From Spongiactinospora gelatinilytica (GTDB taxonomy: Bacteria > Actinomycetota > Actinomycetes > Streptosporangiales > Streptosporangiaceae), in contig NZ_POUA01000025.1 in assembly GCF_003236385.1 (NCBI RefSeq), forward strand, positions 1 to 38,242: DNA of 38,242 bases, in the 5' to 3' direction. Under the pieces are notes generated by a model that was given only the letters and a program-made list of their open reading frames with translations, searched no databases and had not been told where the DNA came from. Position 1 is the stretch's first letter. Each line of letters starts with the position of its first letter. Both the position numbers and the translations under genes were made by a program. Shown here piece by piece: positions 15,057 through 23,871 of the stretch.

Positions 15057-16265
15057 GTGCGACCGCCGGGCTTATGGCGACATATCGTTCGCCTGCCTCC
15101 GATCTCCATCGATATCGCCGCAGCGGCCCTCCTCACCGGCACGGCCCTCTTGCAGCCCCACCTGGCGACCTCCAGGCCCGACACCCCCTGGCTCCCCGTC
15201 CTGGCCGCGCTGCTCGGCCTCGCCGTCGCGGTACGCCGGCCCGCGCCGATCCCCGCCCTGCTCCTCGCCCTCCTGTCCACCGCGGGCGCCGACCCGCTCG
15301 GCGTCATGGAGCCGGCGCTGGCCGCGATCCTGCTCACCGCCTACACCGTCGGCACGGTGTCGGAACGGGCCACCGCCGCCGCCGTGGCGATCGGCTGCGC
15401 GGTCCTGCTCTGCGCCGGATTCGCCGTCGCGGAGCGGCTTTTGGCCCTGGATTCGCAGGGCGGCCCCGTGCCGTCCGTCATCGGCGTGCTCGCGGGCATC
15501 GCGGTCGGCCAGGCGACCGCGACCCGGCGGCAGTTGCTCGTGGCGCTCAAGGAACGGGCCCTGCGCGCCGAACTGGCGCTGGAGGAGGAGGCCAGGCGGC
15601 GGGTGGCCGAGGAGCGCATGCACATCGCGCGGGAGGTCCACGACCTGGTCGCCCACCACATCTCCGTGGTCAACGTGCAGGCGGGGGTCGCCGCCCACCT
15701 GCTCCGCGAACGACCGGAGGCGGCCGGGGAGGCACTGGGTCACGTCCGCACCGCCGCCCGCACCGTACTGGACGAACTCGGCGCGGTCCTCGACGTACTA
15801 CGCGGGTCCGGCGACCCGCGGGCCCCGCTGGAGCCGTTGCCCGGGCTGGCGGACCTCGACCGGCTCATCGACTCCTTCGGCGGAGCCGGGCTGCGGGTGG
15901 ACAGAACGGTGTCCGGCGCGCCCCGGTCGTGCCCGCCCGCCGTCGACCTCTGCGCCTACCGAATACTCCAGGAGTCGCTCACCAACGCCCGTAAATACGG
16001 ACGAGGGCGGGCCAAGGTGACGATGTCCTACACCGATCAAGAACTCACGATAAACGTCCGCAACGAGTGCGCCGACGCCCGCGAGCGCGACGTCCCCGGC
16101 ACCGGACACGGGCTCATCGGCATGCGCGAGCGGATCGCCTCGGTGGGCGGCACGCTCGTCGCCGGTCCGGCGCCCGCCGGGGAGTTCGCCGTGCTGGCCC
16201 GCCTGCCGCTCGACGGAAGCCACCTGACAGACGGGAACCGCGATGATCCGAGTGTTGCTCGCTGA
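15057..16265 (+). CDS. Sensor histidine kinase (HisKA_3 type)
   Basis: A 402-residue membrane kinase. The first ~155 residues hold about four to five hydrophobic segments with almost no external sensor loop, as in cell-envelope stress kinases. The dimerisation/phosphoacceptor helix has His195 in AREVHDLVAHH. The ATPase domain follows, with the N-box LQESLTNARKYG and the G-box GTGHGLIGMRER. It starts at GTG 15057. It overlaps the response regulator by 23 nt and precedes an ABC exporter, so it probably senses the membrane or an antimicrobial compound and induces export. Confidence 0.9.
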   Translation: MRPPGLWRHIVRLPPISIDIAAAALLTGTALLQPHLATSRPDTPWLPVLAALLGLAVAVRRPAPIPALLLALLSTAGADPLGVMEPALAAILLTAYTVGTVSERATAAAVAIGCAVLLCAGFAVAERLLALDSQGGPVPSVIGVLAGIAVGQATATRRQLLVALKERALRAELALEEEARRRVAEERMHIAREVHDLVAHHISVVNVQAGVAAHLLRERPEAAGEALGHVRTAARTVLDELGAVLDVLRGSGDPRAPLEPLPGLADLDRLIDSFGGAGLRVDRTVSGAPRSCPPAVDLCAYRILQESLTNARKYGRGRAKVTMSYTDQELTINVRNECADARERDVPGTGHGLIGMRERIASVGGTLVAGPAPAGEFAVLARLPLDGSHLTDGNRDDPSVAR

Positions 16266-16911
16266 CGACCAGACGCTGATCCGCAAGGGCTTCCGCTCGC
16301 TCATCGAGTCGGCGCCCGACCTGCTCGTGGTCGGCGAGGCCGAGACCGGCGCGCAGGCCGTGAAGCTGGCCCGCGAGACCGGGGCCGACGTCATCTTGAT
16401 GGACATCCGGATGCCGGAGATGGACGGCCTGGCGGCGACCCAGGAGATCACCGCCGACGACGCCCTCGCCGGGGCGCGCGTCCTGGTGCTGACCACGTTC
16501 GAGATCGACGAGTACGTGTTCCGGGCGCTGCGGGCGGGGGCCAGCGGGTTCCTCGGCAAGGGCGTGGAGCCGCGCGACCTGCTGGAGGCGATCCGCGTCG
16601 TCCACGCGGGTGAGGCCCTGCTCTCGCCCAAGGCGACCAAGGGGCTGATCACGCGCTTCCTCAGCCGGCCGGTCAAGGCCGACACCGCGCCGTCGGAACT
16701 GCTCGAAGTGCTCACCGTCCGGGAGCGCGAGATGGTCGCGCACGTGGCGACCGGGCTGTCCAACGAGGAGATCGCCGAGGAGCTGTGCGTGTCGCCGTAC
16801 ACGGTGAAGACGCACGTCAACCGGGCCATGACCAAGCTGGGTGCCAGAGACCGGGCGCAGCTCGTGATCACCGCCTACCAGACGGGGCTGGTGCGGCTGC
16901 CCGGCGCGTAG
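16243..16911 (+). CDS. Response regulator (NarL/LuxR type)
   Basis: A 222-residue two-domain regulator. The receiver domain has Asp8-Asp9, the phosphorylation site Asp54 in ILMDIRMP, Thr84-Thr85 and Lys106. A C-terminal LuxR-type helix-turn-helix follows from about residue 146 (LTVREREMVAHVATG ... VKTHVNRAMTKLG). All pocket residues are intact, unlike the LuxR protein at 12505. It starts 23 nt inside the kinase gene and is the kinase's cognate partner. The ABC exporter downstream is the likely target. Confidence 0.93.
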   Translation: MIRVLLADDQTLIRKGFRSLIESAPDLLVVGEAETGAQAVKLARETGADVILMDIRMPEMDGLAATQEITADDALAGARVLVLTTFEIDEYVFRALRAGASGFLGKGVEPRDLLEAIRVVHAGEALLSPKATKGLITRFLSRPVKADTAPSELLEVLTVREREMVAHVATGLSNEEIAEELCVSPYTVKTHVNRAMTKLGARDRAQLVITAYQTGLVRLPGA

Positions 16912-16917
16912 GGCCGC

Positions 16918-16981
16918 GGGCCCCGGCTCATCCCAGCGGACCACACCGGGGCCCATGTCCTGCGACGGCAGGCCGTCGCAG
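16918..16981 (+). terminator. Two tandem hairpins between response regulator and ABC genes
   Basis: A 9-bp perfect inverted repeat (16918-16926 with 16946-16954, 19-nt loop) is followed by a tight one (16960-16968 with 16973-16981, CAGG loop). No T run follows. They may terminate or attenuate transcription between the two-component genes and the exporter, or separate its promoter. Confidence 0.5.
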
Positions 16982-17033
16982 ATACTGCGCTCGGACGACG
17001 CGGATGAGACCGCCGCTGCCGCATCGTGAATCC

Positions 17034-17966
17034 GTGATCGAAGTCACGAACCTCAAGAAGCGGTACGGCGACACACTGGCCGTCGATTCCCTGACGTTCA
17101 CCGTCAGGCCGGGAGTGGTCACCGGGTTCCTGGGCCCGAACGGCTCGGGCAAATCCACCACCATGCGGCTCATCCTCGGCCTGGACGAGCCCACCGAGGG
17201 CGTCGCCCTGGTCAACGGACGCCGCGTCCGCGAACATCCCGCGCCGCTGTGCGAGATCGGCGCGCTGCTGGAGGCCAAGGCCGCCCACCCGGGCAGGTCC
17301 GCCCGCGACCACCTGCTCGCGCTGGCCGCCACCAACGGCATCCCCCGCCGGCGCGTCCACCACCTCCTGGAGCTGGTCGGCCTGCGGGACGTCGCGCACC
17401 GCCGGGCGGGCACCTTCTCGCTGGGCATGGCGCAGCGGCTGGGCATCGCCGCCGCGCTGCTCGGCGACCCGGACACCGTGGTGCTCGACGAGCCGGTCAA
17501 CGGCCTGGACCCCGAGGGCATCGTCTGGATCCGCGAGCTGCTGAAGGGGCTGGCGGCCGAGGGCCGCACCGTCTTCCTGTCCTCGCACCTGATGAGCGAG
17601 CTGGCCGAGACCGCCGAGCACGTCATCGTGATCGGCAAGGGCCGGCTGATCGCCGACGAGCCCGTGGACGGGCTCATCAGGTCGGTGTCCGACACCCGGC
17701 TGCGGGTGCTGGTGCGCACCCCCGACCCGGTACGGCTGTGCAACCTGGTGCAGCGCGCGGGCGTGACGATCACCCGGCGGCACGAGGGCGACCTGCTGGA
17801 GATCGAGGGCATGGCGGCCCGGCGGATCGGCGACGAGGCCGCGCTCGCCGCGATCCCGCTGCACGAACTGCGCACCGTGGAGGCATCGCTGGAAGAGGCG
17901 TTCATGCGGCTCACCGGCAACGCGGTGGAGTACCGCACGCCGCTCGCCACGGAGCGGGCCTCATGA
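17034..17966 (+). CDS. ABC exporter ATP-binding protein
   Basis: A 310-residue ATPase of the antibiotic/bacitracin export type. Walker A GPNGSGKS is at 34-41, the signature loop in the variant form FSLGMAQR at 128-135, and Walker B VVLDEP at 149-154, with a C-terminal extension typical of exporters. It starts at GTG 17034 by family alignment; ATG 17004 in the same frame is an alternative and neither has a clear ribosome site. It overlaps the permease by 4 nt. It is likely controlled by the two-component system just upstream and may give self-protection. Confidence 0.88.
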   Translation: MIEVTNLKKRYGDTLAVDSLTFTVRPGVVTGFLGPNGSGKSTTMRLILGLDEPTEGVALVNGRRVREHPAPLCEIGALLEAKAAHPGRSARDHLLALAATNGIPRRRVHHLLELVGLRDVAHRRAGTFSLGMAQRLGIAAALLGDPDTVVLDEPVNGLDPEGIVWIRELLKGLAAEGRTVFLSSHLMSELAETAEHVIVIGKGRLIADEPVDGLIRSVSDTRLRVLVRTPDPVRLCNLVQRAGVTITRRHEGDLLEIEGMAARRIGDEAALAAIPLHELRTVEASLEEAFMRLTGNAVEYRTPLATERAS

Positions 17967-18781
17967 CCGCCCCGGCCGTCTCGGTGCCGGGCGTCAGCCT
18001 GTCCCGCGTGATCAACAGCGAGTGGATCAAGCTGCGGTCGGTGCGCTCGACCACCCTCGCCCTGCTGCTGTCGGTCGTCGTGCTCGTGGGCATCGGCCTG
18101 ATCGCGGCGAGCGCGATGGCGCAGCCGCTCGCGACAGGCGAACTGGAGACCGACGGACCGCCCTTCCAGCCGAGCACGGCGGTCGGCGCGATCCTGGGCG
18201 GCGTCGCGTTCGCCCAGTTGCTCATCGCCGCGCTGGGCGTGCTGTACGTCTCGGTGGAGTACTCCACCGGGATGATCCGCGCGACGTTCTCCGCGGTGCC
18301 GCGGCGGCTGCCGGTGCTGTGGGCCAAGTGCCTGGTCTTCGCCGGTGTCGTCTTCACGCTGATGCTGGCGTCGAGCCTGATCGCGTTCTTCGCCGGGTCG
18401 CCGTTCCTGGCCGCGCACGGCGTCGCCCCGTCCCTGGCCGACCCATCCGTGCTGCGTGCCGTACTGGCCGCACCGGCGTACCTGACCGGCGTCGGCCTGA
18501 GCGCGATCGCGGTGGCCACGCTGCTGCGCAGCACCGCCCTGGCGGTCTCGATCGTCTCGTTCACCGTCTTCCTGCTCGACTCGCTGGCCGGGATGCTGCT
18601 GCCCGCCTCCATCGCCGACGCGATCACTGCCTACCTCCCGGCGACCGCGGGCAAGGCGTTCATGAGCGAGACGCAGGCCGCCGGCACCCTCGCGCCGCTG
18701 CCCGGCTTCCTGGTGTTCTGCGGGTATCTGGTGGTCCTGCTGGGCGCCGCCGCCTTCGTGCTGAAGCGGCGGGACGCCTGA
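17963..18781 (+). CDS. ABC-2 type exporter permease
   Basis: A 272-residue membrane protein with about six hydrophobic segments, the first near residues 30-50 after the typical INSEWIKLRSVRST start. The YSTGMIRATFSAVPRR loop resembles the cytoplasmic coupling segment of ABC-2 permeases paired with bacitracin-type ATPases. Its ATG overlaps the ATPase stop (ATGA). It ends 7 bp before the first heptamer of the core-operon promoter. Confidence 0.88.
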   Translation: MTAPAVSVPGVSLSRVINSEWIKLRSVRSTTLALLLSVVVLVGIGLIAASAMAQPLATGELETDGPPFQPSTAVGAILGGVAFAQLLIAALGVLYVSVEYSTGMIRATFSAVPRRLPVLWAKCLVFAGVVFTLMLASSLIAFFAGSPFLAAHGVAPSLADPSVLRAVLAAPAYLTGVGLSAIAVATLLRSTALAVSIVSFTVFLLDSLAGMLLPASIADAITAYLPATAGKAFMSETQAAGTLAPLPGFLVFCGYLVVLLGAAAFVLKRRDA

Positions 18782-18787
18782 CCCATC

Positions 18788-18830
18788 TCAAACGGTCCTC
18801 AAGTGAATCTTGAGGGTCGTCGCACACTCT
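18788..18830 (+). promoter_or_regulatory. SARP-type promoter of the core polyketide operon
   Basis: Heptamers TCAAACG (18788), TCAAGTG (18799) and TTGAGGG (18810) occur at exactly 11-bp period; then 8 nt and a -10-like CACTCT (18825-18830). Transcription would start near 18838, just upstream of the KS-alpha gene. The layout is base-for-base the same length as at the other three sites. Confidence 0.8.
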
Positions 18831-18872
18831 CCCTGGTGACAGCCGATGTCGCAGAGGGAGAGTGTGCGCCTC

Positions 18873-20138
18873 ATGGATCGACGAACCGTGATCACCGGGA
18901 TGGGGGTGCTCGCGCCCGGTGGAACGGGGACGAAGGATTTCCTGGAACTGCTGGCCTCCGGGCGGACGGCCACCCGCAGGATCTCGTTTTTCGACCCTTC
19001 GCCCTTCCGGTCCCAGGTGGCCGCCGAGTGCGACTTCGACCCGGCCGTCGCCGGGCTGACCCACCGCGAGGCCCGCCGGATGGACCGTGCCACCCAGCTC
19101 GCGGTGGTCGCGGCGCGCCAGGCGGTCGCCGAGGCCGGCATCGAGCCGGATGAGCTGGACCCGCACCGGGTCGCCGTCAGCGTCGGCACCGCCGTCGGCG
19201 CGACGACCAGCCTGGAGCGAGAGTACCTGGTCCTTTCCGACTCCGGCCGGGACTGGCTGGTCGATCCCGGCTACGCCTCACCGCACCTGTTCGACTACTT
19301 CGTGCCGAGCGCCATCGCCTCCGAGGTCGCCTGGGTCATCGACGCCGAAGGGCCGGCGGCGATCGTCTCCTCCGGCTGCACCTCCGGCCTCGACTCCGTG
19401 GGGTACGCCCACCAGTTGATCAGGGAGGGCACCGCCGACGTCGTGCTGACCGGCGCCACCGACGCGCCCATCTCGCCCATCGCCGTCGCCTGCTTCGACG
19501 CGATCAAGGCGACCACCCCGCGCAACGACGACGCCGAGCACGCCTCCCGCCCCTTCGACCTGACCAGGAACGGCTTCGTGCTGGGCGAGGGCGCGGCGAT
19601 GCTGGTGCTGGAGGAGTACGAGCACGCCCGCCGCCGGGGCGCGCACATCATCGCCGAGATCAACGGCTACGCCACCCGCTGCAACGCTTACCACATGACC
19701 GGGCTCAAGCCCGACGGCCGGGAGATGGCCGAGGCCATCACGGCCGCGCTCGCCGAGGCGGGCATGGACGGCGACGCCGTGGACTACATCAACGCGCACG
19801 GCTCGGGGACCAAGCAGAACGACCGGCACGAGACGGCGGCCTTCAAACGGGCGCTCGGCGACCACGCCTACCAGACCCCGGTCAGCTCGATCAAGTCGAT
19901 GATCGGGCACTCGCTCGGCGCGATCGGCTCGATCGAGATCGTCGCCTGCGCCCTGGCCATCGAGAACGGCCTCGTCCCGCCCACCGCCAACCTGCGCGAA
20001 CGCGACCCCGAATGCGATCTTGACTACGTGCCGATCCACGCGCGGGACCAGCGGGTGGACACGGTCCTCTCAGTGGGCAGCGGGTTCGGCGGCTTCCAGA
20101 GCGCCATGCTGCTCAGCCGGCTCGGAAACGGGGACTGA
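18873..20138 (+). CDS. Type II PKS ketosynthase alpha (KS-alpha)
   Basis: A 421-residue KS-alpha, the standard length. The active site is intact: Cys169 in SSGCTSG, His309 in NAHGSGT and His346 in MIGHSLGA. It condenses malonyl-ACP units onto the growing chain as a heterodimer with the chain-length factor encoded next. ATG 18873 gives the usual family start ([12 protein letters not shown]) and has GAGGGAG 12-13 bases upstream. ATG 18846 and GTG 18864 are in-frame alternatives; 18846 lies only ~8 nt past the predicted transcription start. It is the first gene of a 13-gene operon. Confidence 0.96.
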   Translation: MDRRTVITGMGVLAPGGTGTKDFLELLASGRTATRRISFFDPSPFRSQVAAECDFDPAVAGLTHREARRMDRATQLAVVAARQAVAEAGIEPDELDPHRVAVSVGTAVGATTSLEREYLVLSDSGRDWLVDPGYASPHLFDYFVPSAIASEVAWVIDAEGPAAIVSSGCTSGLDSVGYAHQLIREGTADVVLTGATDAPISPIAVACFDAIKATTPRNDDAEHASRPFDLTRNGFVLGEGAAMLVLEEYEHARRRGAHIIAEINGYATRCNAYHMTGLKPDGREMAEAITAALAEAGMDGDAVDYINAHGSGTKQNDRHETAAFKRALGDHAYQTPVSSIKSMIGHSLGAIGSIEIVACALAIENGLVPPTANLRERDPECDLDYVPIHARDQRVDTVLSVGSGFGGFQSAMLLSRLGNGD

Positions 20139-20139
20139 C

Positions 20140-21402
20140 ATGACGCAGACCACGATCGCCGGCGGGGCGGCACGTACGCGGCCCGCCACCGCCGTCATCA
20201 CCGGCCTCGGTGTGGTGGCGCCCAACGGGATGGGCGCGGAGGAGTACTGGACGGCGACCCTGCGCGGGGAGAGCGGCATCGCCCCACTGGGCGACCGGAT
20301 GGCGAAATATCCGGCCCGGCTCGCCGGGCAGGTCGCCTCCTTCGTCGCCGAGGAGCACATCCCCTCCAAGCTGATGCCGCAGACCGACCGGGTGACCAGG
20401 CTGGCGCTGGCCGCCGCCGAATGGGCCCTCGCCGACGCCGGGCTGCGCCCCGCCGAGCTGCCCGAGTACAGCATGGGCGTGGTCACCTCCAACGCCTCGG
20501 GCGGTTTCGAGTTCACGCACCGGGAGATCCAGAAGCTCTGGACGCAGGGACCGCAGACGGTCAGCGTGTACGAGTCCTTCGCCTGGTTCTACGCGGTCAA
20601 CACCGGGCAGATCTCCATCCGCCACGGCATGCGCGGCCCGAGCGGCGTGCTGGTCGCCGAGCAGGCGGGCGGCCTCGACGCGGTCGGCCACGCCCGCCGG
20701 GCCGTACGACGCGGCACCCCGCACATCGTCACCGGCGGCGTCGAGTCCTCCTTCGACCCGTGGGGCTGGGTCAGCCACATCGCCAGCGGCAGGCTCAGCG
20801 GCCGGACCGATCCGGCACGCGCCTACCTGCCCTTCGACGGGGCCGCCGACGGATACGTCCCCGGCGAGGGCGGCGCCATCCTCATCCTGGAGGACGCCGG
20901 GGCCGCCGCCCGGCGCGGCGCGGCCAAGGTCTACGGCGAGGTCGCCGGCTACGCCGCCACCTTCGACCCCAGGCCGGGTTCGGGCCGCCCGCCCGGGCTG
21001 GAGTACGCCATCCGCAAGGCCCTCGACGACGCGGGGGCGCGGCCGGAGACGATCGACGTCGTCTTCGCCGACGCCGCCGGCGTACCGCGGCTGGACCGGG
21101 AGGAGGCGGCGGCGATCACCGCCGTCTTCGGCCCCGGCGGCGTGCCGGTGAGCGCGCCCAAGGCGCTGACCGGCCGGCTCTACGCCGGCAGTGGCCCGCT
21201 GGACGTGGCCTGCGCGCTGCTGTGCATCAGGGACGGCCTGATCCCGGCCGTCCCCAACATCGGCGACCTGCCCGCCGACTACCGGATCGACCTCGTGCGG
21301 GGCGACGCGCCGAGGCCCGCGAAGGTCCGGAACGCCCTGGTGCTGGCACGAGGGAAAGGCGGGTTCAACGCCGCCGTCGTACTTCGGAAGGAAGCGCAAT
21401 GA
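20140..21402 (+). CDS. Type II PKS chain-length factor (KS-beta)
   Basis: A 420-residue KS-beta. The nucleophile position holds Gln175 in VAEQAGG, the classic Cys-to-Gln change of chain-length factors. The gate positions known from the actinorhodin CLF (109, 112, 116) align with Phe123, Thr126 and Ile130. The first two match the octaketide actinorhodin enzyme; the third is smaller than its Phe, which could allow a longer chain. It starts 1 nt after the KS-alpha stop and overlaps the ACP gene by 4 nt, consistent with equimolar synthesis. The chain length cannot be fixed from these residues alone. Confidence 0.95.
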   Translation: MTQTTIAGGAARTRPATAVITGLGVVAPNGMGAEEYWTATLRGESGIAPLGDRMAKYPARLAGQVASFVAEEHIPSKLMPQTDRVTRLALAAAEWALADAGLRPAELPEYSMGVVTSNASGGFEFTHREIQKLWTQGPQTVSVYESFAWFYAVNTGQISIRHGMRGPSGVLVAEQAGGLDAVGHARRAVRRGTPHIVTGGVESSFDPWGWVSHIASGRLSGRTDPARAYLPFDGAADGYVPGEGGAILILEDAGAAARRGAAKVYGEVAGYAATFDPRPGSGRPPGLEYAIRKALDDAGARPETIDVVFADAAGVPRLDREEAAAITAVFGPGGVPVSAPKALTGRLYAGSGPLDVACALLCIRDGLIPAVPNIGDLPADYRIDLVRGDAPRPAKVRNALVLARGKGGFNAAVVLRKEAQ

Positions 21403-21641
21403 CCCTGGACGACCTCCGCAGAATCATGGTGGCCTGCGCGGGCGAGGACGAGCATGTGGACCTCGCCGGGGACATCATCGACCGGACCTTCGCCGAGCTG
21501 GGATACGACTCGCTGGCCGTGATGGAGACGGCGGCGAGGATCGAGGGCGAGTTCGGGGTGAAGATCCCCGACGAGCAGGTCCCCGAGCTGGCCACCCCCC
21601 GTGCGCTGCTGGACTGCGTTTCCCGCGCGACCGTCTCCTGA
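21399..21641 (+). CDS. Acyl carrier protein of the minimal PKS
   Basis: An 80-residue ACP with the phosphopantetheine attachment Ser38 in LGYDSLAV and the usual four-helix pattern with acidic helix II. It overlaps the CLF gene (ATGA), completing the KS-CLF-ACP minimal set. It carries the growing poly-beta-keto chain. It differs clearly from the ACP at 34418, which has GLDSL and a different flanking sequence, so the two ACPs probably serve different stages. Confidence 0.95.
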   Translation: MTLDDLRRIMVACAGEDEHVDLAGDIIDRTFAELGYDSLAVMETAARIEGEFGVKIPDEQVPELATPRALLDCVSRATVS

Positions 21642-21670
21642 CGACCTCTTCCCACCGAAAGGAACAGACC

Positions 21671-21991
21671 ATGATCGTCCACACCCTGATCTACCGCTTC
21701 CCCGCCACGGTGACCGAGCAGGACCAGCAGGAGTTCTTCGCCGCCATGAAGGAACTGCTGGACCGGCACGACACCATCAAGGGCTTCGACCACCGGCCGC
21801 ACCTGTGGCTGCCGGCCGACAAGGGCTCCCGCGGCATCACCGCCTCGGCCATCGCCCAGTTCAGCACCGAGTCCCTGGACGACCTCAAGACGTTCTCCGA
21901 GACGCCCGAGGTCTACGACTTCACCACCCAGTGGAAGGGCAAGCTGCAGTTCGAGGCCGCGTACGCCAACCACGAGCAGATGTCGGTCTGA
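21671..21991 (+). CDS. Dabb-family dimeric alpha/beta-barrel protein, putative cyclase
   Basis: A 106-residue protein of the stress-responsive dimeric alpha/beta barrel type: an IVHTLIYRF first strand, a helix, and a C-terminal EVYDFTTQWK..FEAAY segment. Dimers of this fold form small cavities; plant olivetolic acid cyclase is a member, and TcmI-type polyketide cyclases share the overall fold. Its place in the operon between ACP and aromatase argues for a role in chain folding or cyclisation. It has GGAACAG rather than a strong ribosome site; the gap from the ACP is 29 nt. Catalytic residues were not assigned. Confidence 0.75.
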   Translation: MIVHTLIYRFPATVTEQDQQEFFAAMKELLDRHDTIKGFDHRPHLWLPADKGSRGITASAIAQFSTESLDDLKTFSETPEVYDFTTQWKGKLQFEAAYANHEQMSV

Positions 21992-22040
21992 CCCCCCGAT
22001 CGACCGACCGACCAACCCCGACTGACCAAGGAGAAGCGCC

Positions 22041-22526
22041 ATGCCGTACGCGGAGCACACCGTCACCGTGGACGCGTCGATCAGTGTGGTCTGGGACCTG
22101 CTGGTGGACGTGGAGGGATACGCGCGGATCTTCCCGCCCACCCAGGACGTGAAGATCATCGAGGGCGACTCGACGTACCAGATCGCCCGGTTCGTGGTGG
22201 ACGTCAACGGCGAGACCGCCACCTGGGTCTCCAGGCGGGACATCGACGCCGGGCGGCACGTCATCGCCTACCGCCAGCTTGAGACCGCGCCGATCGTGGG
22301 CCGGATGGGCGGCGAGTGGCGGGCGTTCCCGTTCGGGGCGGACCGCACCCAGCTCGTGCTGACCCACGACTTCGAGACCCGCGAGGCCGTGGACGGCAAG
22401 GTCGCCGGCCGGTTCTCCCCCGAGGAGGCCGACGCGATGCTGCACGCGGCCGTCGAGCGCAACAGCGTGGCCGACCTCAACGCGGTGAAGTCCGAGGCGG
22501 AACGACTGGTCGCGGAACCCGCATGA
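22041..22526 (+). CDS. SRPBCC aromatase/cyclase (TcmN N-domain/WhiE-VI-like)
   Basis: A 161-residue single-domain START-like protein. It has the family opening HTVTVDAS...VWDLLVDVEGYARIFP and the central WVSRRDID motif, near the WVSHR of TcmN. Such monodomain aromatase/cyclases fold and aromatise the first ring of unreduced chains (C7-C12 or C9-C14), consistent with no ketoreductase being present in the window. AAGGAG lies upstream of the ATG. It overlaps the next cyclase by 4 nt. Confidence 0.87.
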   Translation: MPYAEHTVTVDASISVVWDLLVDVEGYARIFPPTQDVKIIEGDSTYQIARFVVDVNGETATWVSRRDIDAGRHVIAYRQLETAPIVGRMGGEWRAFPFGADRTQLVLTHDFETREAVDGKVAGRFSPEEADAMLHAAVERNSVADLNAVKSEAERLVAEPA

Positions 22527-23275
22527 AGAGGTTCTACGACCTCAGCGTGGCCACGCAGAGCACGCCGAGTGAGGCTACGCCGGTGACCGTCGAACTCCTC
22601 GACCACCGCACCGGCGCGATCGTCCTCGGGCTGAACCCCGACGACTTCCCGGACGGCATGGCGATCTCCAACGAGACCGTCACGCTGACCACGCACACCG
22701 GCACGCACATGGACGCGCCGCTGCACTACGGCCCGCTGACCGCCGGCCGTCCGGCCAAGAGCATCGACCAGGTGCCGCTGGACTGGTGCCACGGCCCGGG
22801 GGTCCGGCTGGACCTGCGGCACGTCGCGGCCGGCACCGCCATCACCGTGGACCAGCTCCGCGCGGCGCTCACCGAGGCCGGGCACGCGCTGGTCCCCGGC
22901 GACATCGTGCTGCTGTGGACGGGCGCGGACGCCCTGTGGGGCGGCGCCGAGTACCTGACGGACTACGCCGGGCTGTCCGGTGAGGGCACCGAGTTCCTGG
23001 TGGAGAGCGGTGTGCGGGTCATCGGCATCGACGCCTGGGGCCTGGACAAGCCGATGCGCGCGATGATCGAGGACTACAAGCGGACGGGCGATCCGGCCTG
23101 CCTGTGGCCCGCGCACGTCTACGGGCGGCGCAAGGAGTACCTGCAGTTGGAAAAGCTCGCGAATCTGGGTGCGCTGCCCGCGGCCACCGGATTCGAGGTG
23201 TCGTGCTTTCCGGTGTCCATCGCGGGCGCCGGGGCCGGCTGGACCCGCGTGGTCGCCACCGTGGAGGAGCGTTGA
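22523..23275 (+). CDS. Metal-dependent cyclase-family protein (kynurenine formamidase-like fold)
   Basis: A 250-residue member of the PF04199 'putative cyclase' family. The metal-binding signature is clear: His58, His62, Asp64 and His68 in THTGTHMDAPLHY. Members include kynurenine formamidases, and also proteins encoded in aromatic polyketide clusters such as mithramycin MtmX, thought to act in late ring closure. It overlaps the aromatase by 4 nt and the dioxygenase by 1 nt. Hydrolase or cyclase chemistry on the polyketide is inferred. Confidence 0.82.
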   Translation: MKRFYDLSVATQSTPSEATPVTVELLDHRTGAIVLGLNPDDFPDGMAISNETVTLTTHTGTHMDAPLHYGPLTAGRPAKSIDQVPLDWCHGPGVRLDLRHVAAGTAITVDQLRAALTEAGHALVPGDIVLLWTGADALWGGAEYLTDYAGLSGEGTEFLVESGVRVIGIDAWGLDKPMRAMIEDYKRTGDPACLWPAHVYGRRKEYLQLEKLANLGALPAATGFEVSCFPVSIAGAGAGWTRVVATVEER

Positions 23276-23871
23276 TGTACCACCACACGTTCAGCAGTGT
23301 TGACAAGATCGGCAAGGGCCTGCTGCGGAGCTTCGACGAGCTGACCCCGAACACCGGGTTCAAGGACGACGACATCGTCCGGTACGTCGGGCTGGGCACC
23401 GGGCACGCCAAGGGCACCGCGGTCACCTGGAACGACGACGGCGACTCGCCTTATGACCGGCTCGGGCCCGCGGTGCGCGACTTCGTGGCCGAGCAGCTCG
23501 CCGACGACACGGTACGCGCGAAGGTGCCCGGCGAGGAGTTCCGCCTGACGGTGTTCCAGGTCCGCAACTACGCCGACGACAAGCAGATCGCCCGCCCCTC
23601 GCAGGGCTTCCACCAGGGCGGCGGCGACCATGTGCTGGTCACCGTCGTGGCGGAGGAGGACGTCAACGGGGCCGTGCACATGCTGGCCCTGGCCGAGGAC
23701 GAGTCCGCGCTGGTGTTCGAGCGCCGGCTCGGCGTGGGCGAGACGCTGCTGCTCGACGACCGGACCCTCACCCACCACTGCACGCCGTTCACCCCCAAGG
23801 CGGGCGGCCGGGCCCAGCGGGACCTGATCATCGTCTCGCTCGCCCGCACGGACGCGGAGGCCAGGGGATGA
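23275..23871 (+). CDS. Fe(II)/2-oxoglutarate oxygenase-like protein with HxG instead of HxD
   Basis: A 198-residue protein resembling the 2OG-Fe oxygenase family of L-isoleucine 4-hydroxylase (PF10014). The family motif H-x-D-G-x-D reads His113-Gln114-Gly115-Gly116-Gly117-Asp118. The second iron ligand His167 (in THHCTPF) and the 2-oxoglutarate arginine Arg182 (in QRDLIIV) are in place, so only the carboxylate iron ligand is missing. The same Asp-to-Gly/Ala change leaves room for chloride in Fe/2OG halogenases such as SyrB2, so halogenation is one possible role; a non-oxygenase role or loss of activity are others. ATG 23275 overlaps the upstream stop by one base. The residue alignment is from memory of the family. 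Confidence 0.75.
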   Translation: MYHHTFSSVDKIGKGLLRSFDELTPNTGFKDDDIVRYVGLGTGHAKGTAVTWNDDGDSPYDRLGPAVRDFVAEQLADDTVRAKVPGEEFRLTVFQVRNYADDKQIARPSQGFHQGGGDHVLVTVVAEEDVNGAVHMLALAEDESALVFERRLGVGETLLLDDRTLTHHCTPFTPKAGGRAQRDLIIVSLARTDAEARG

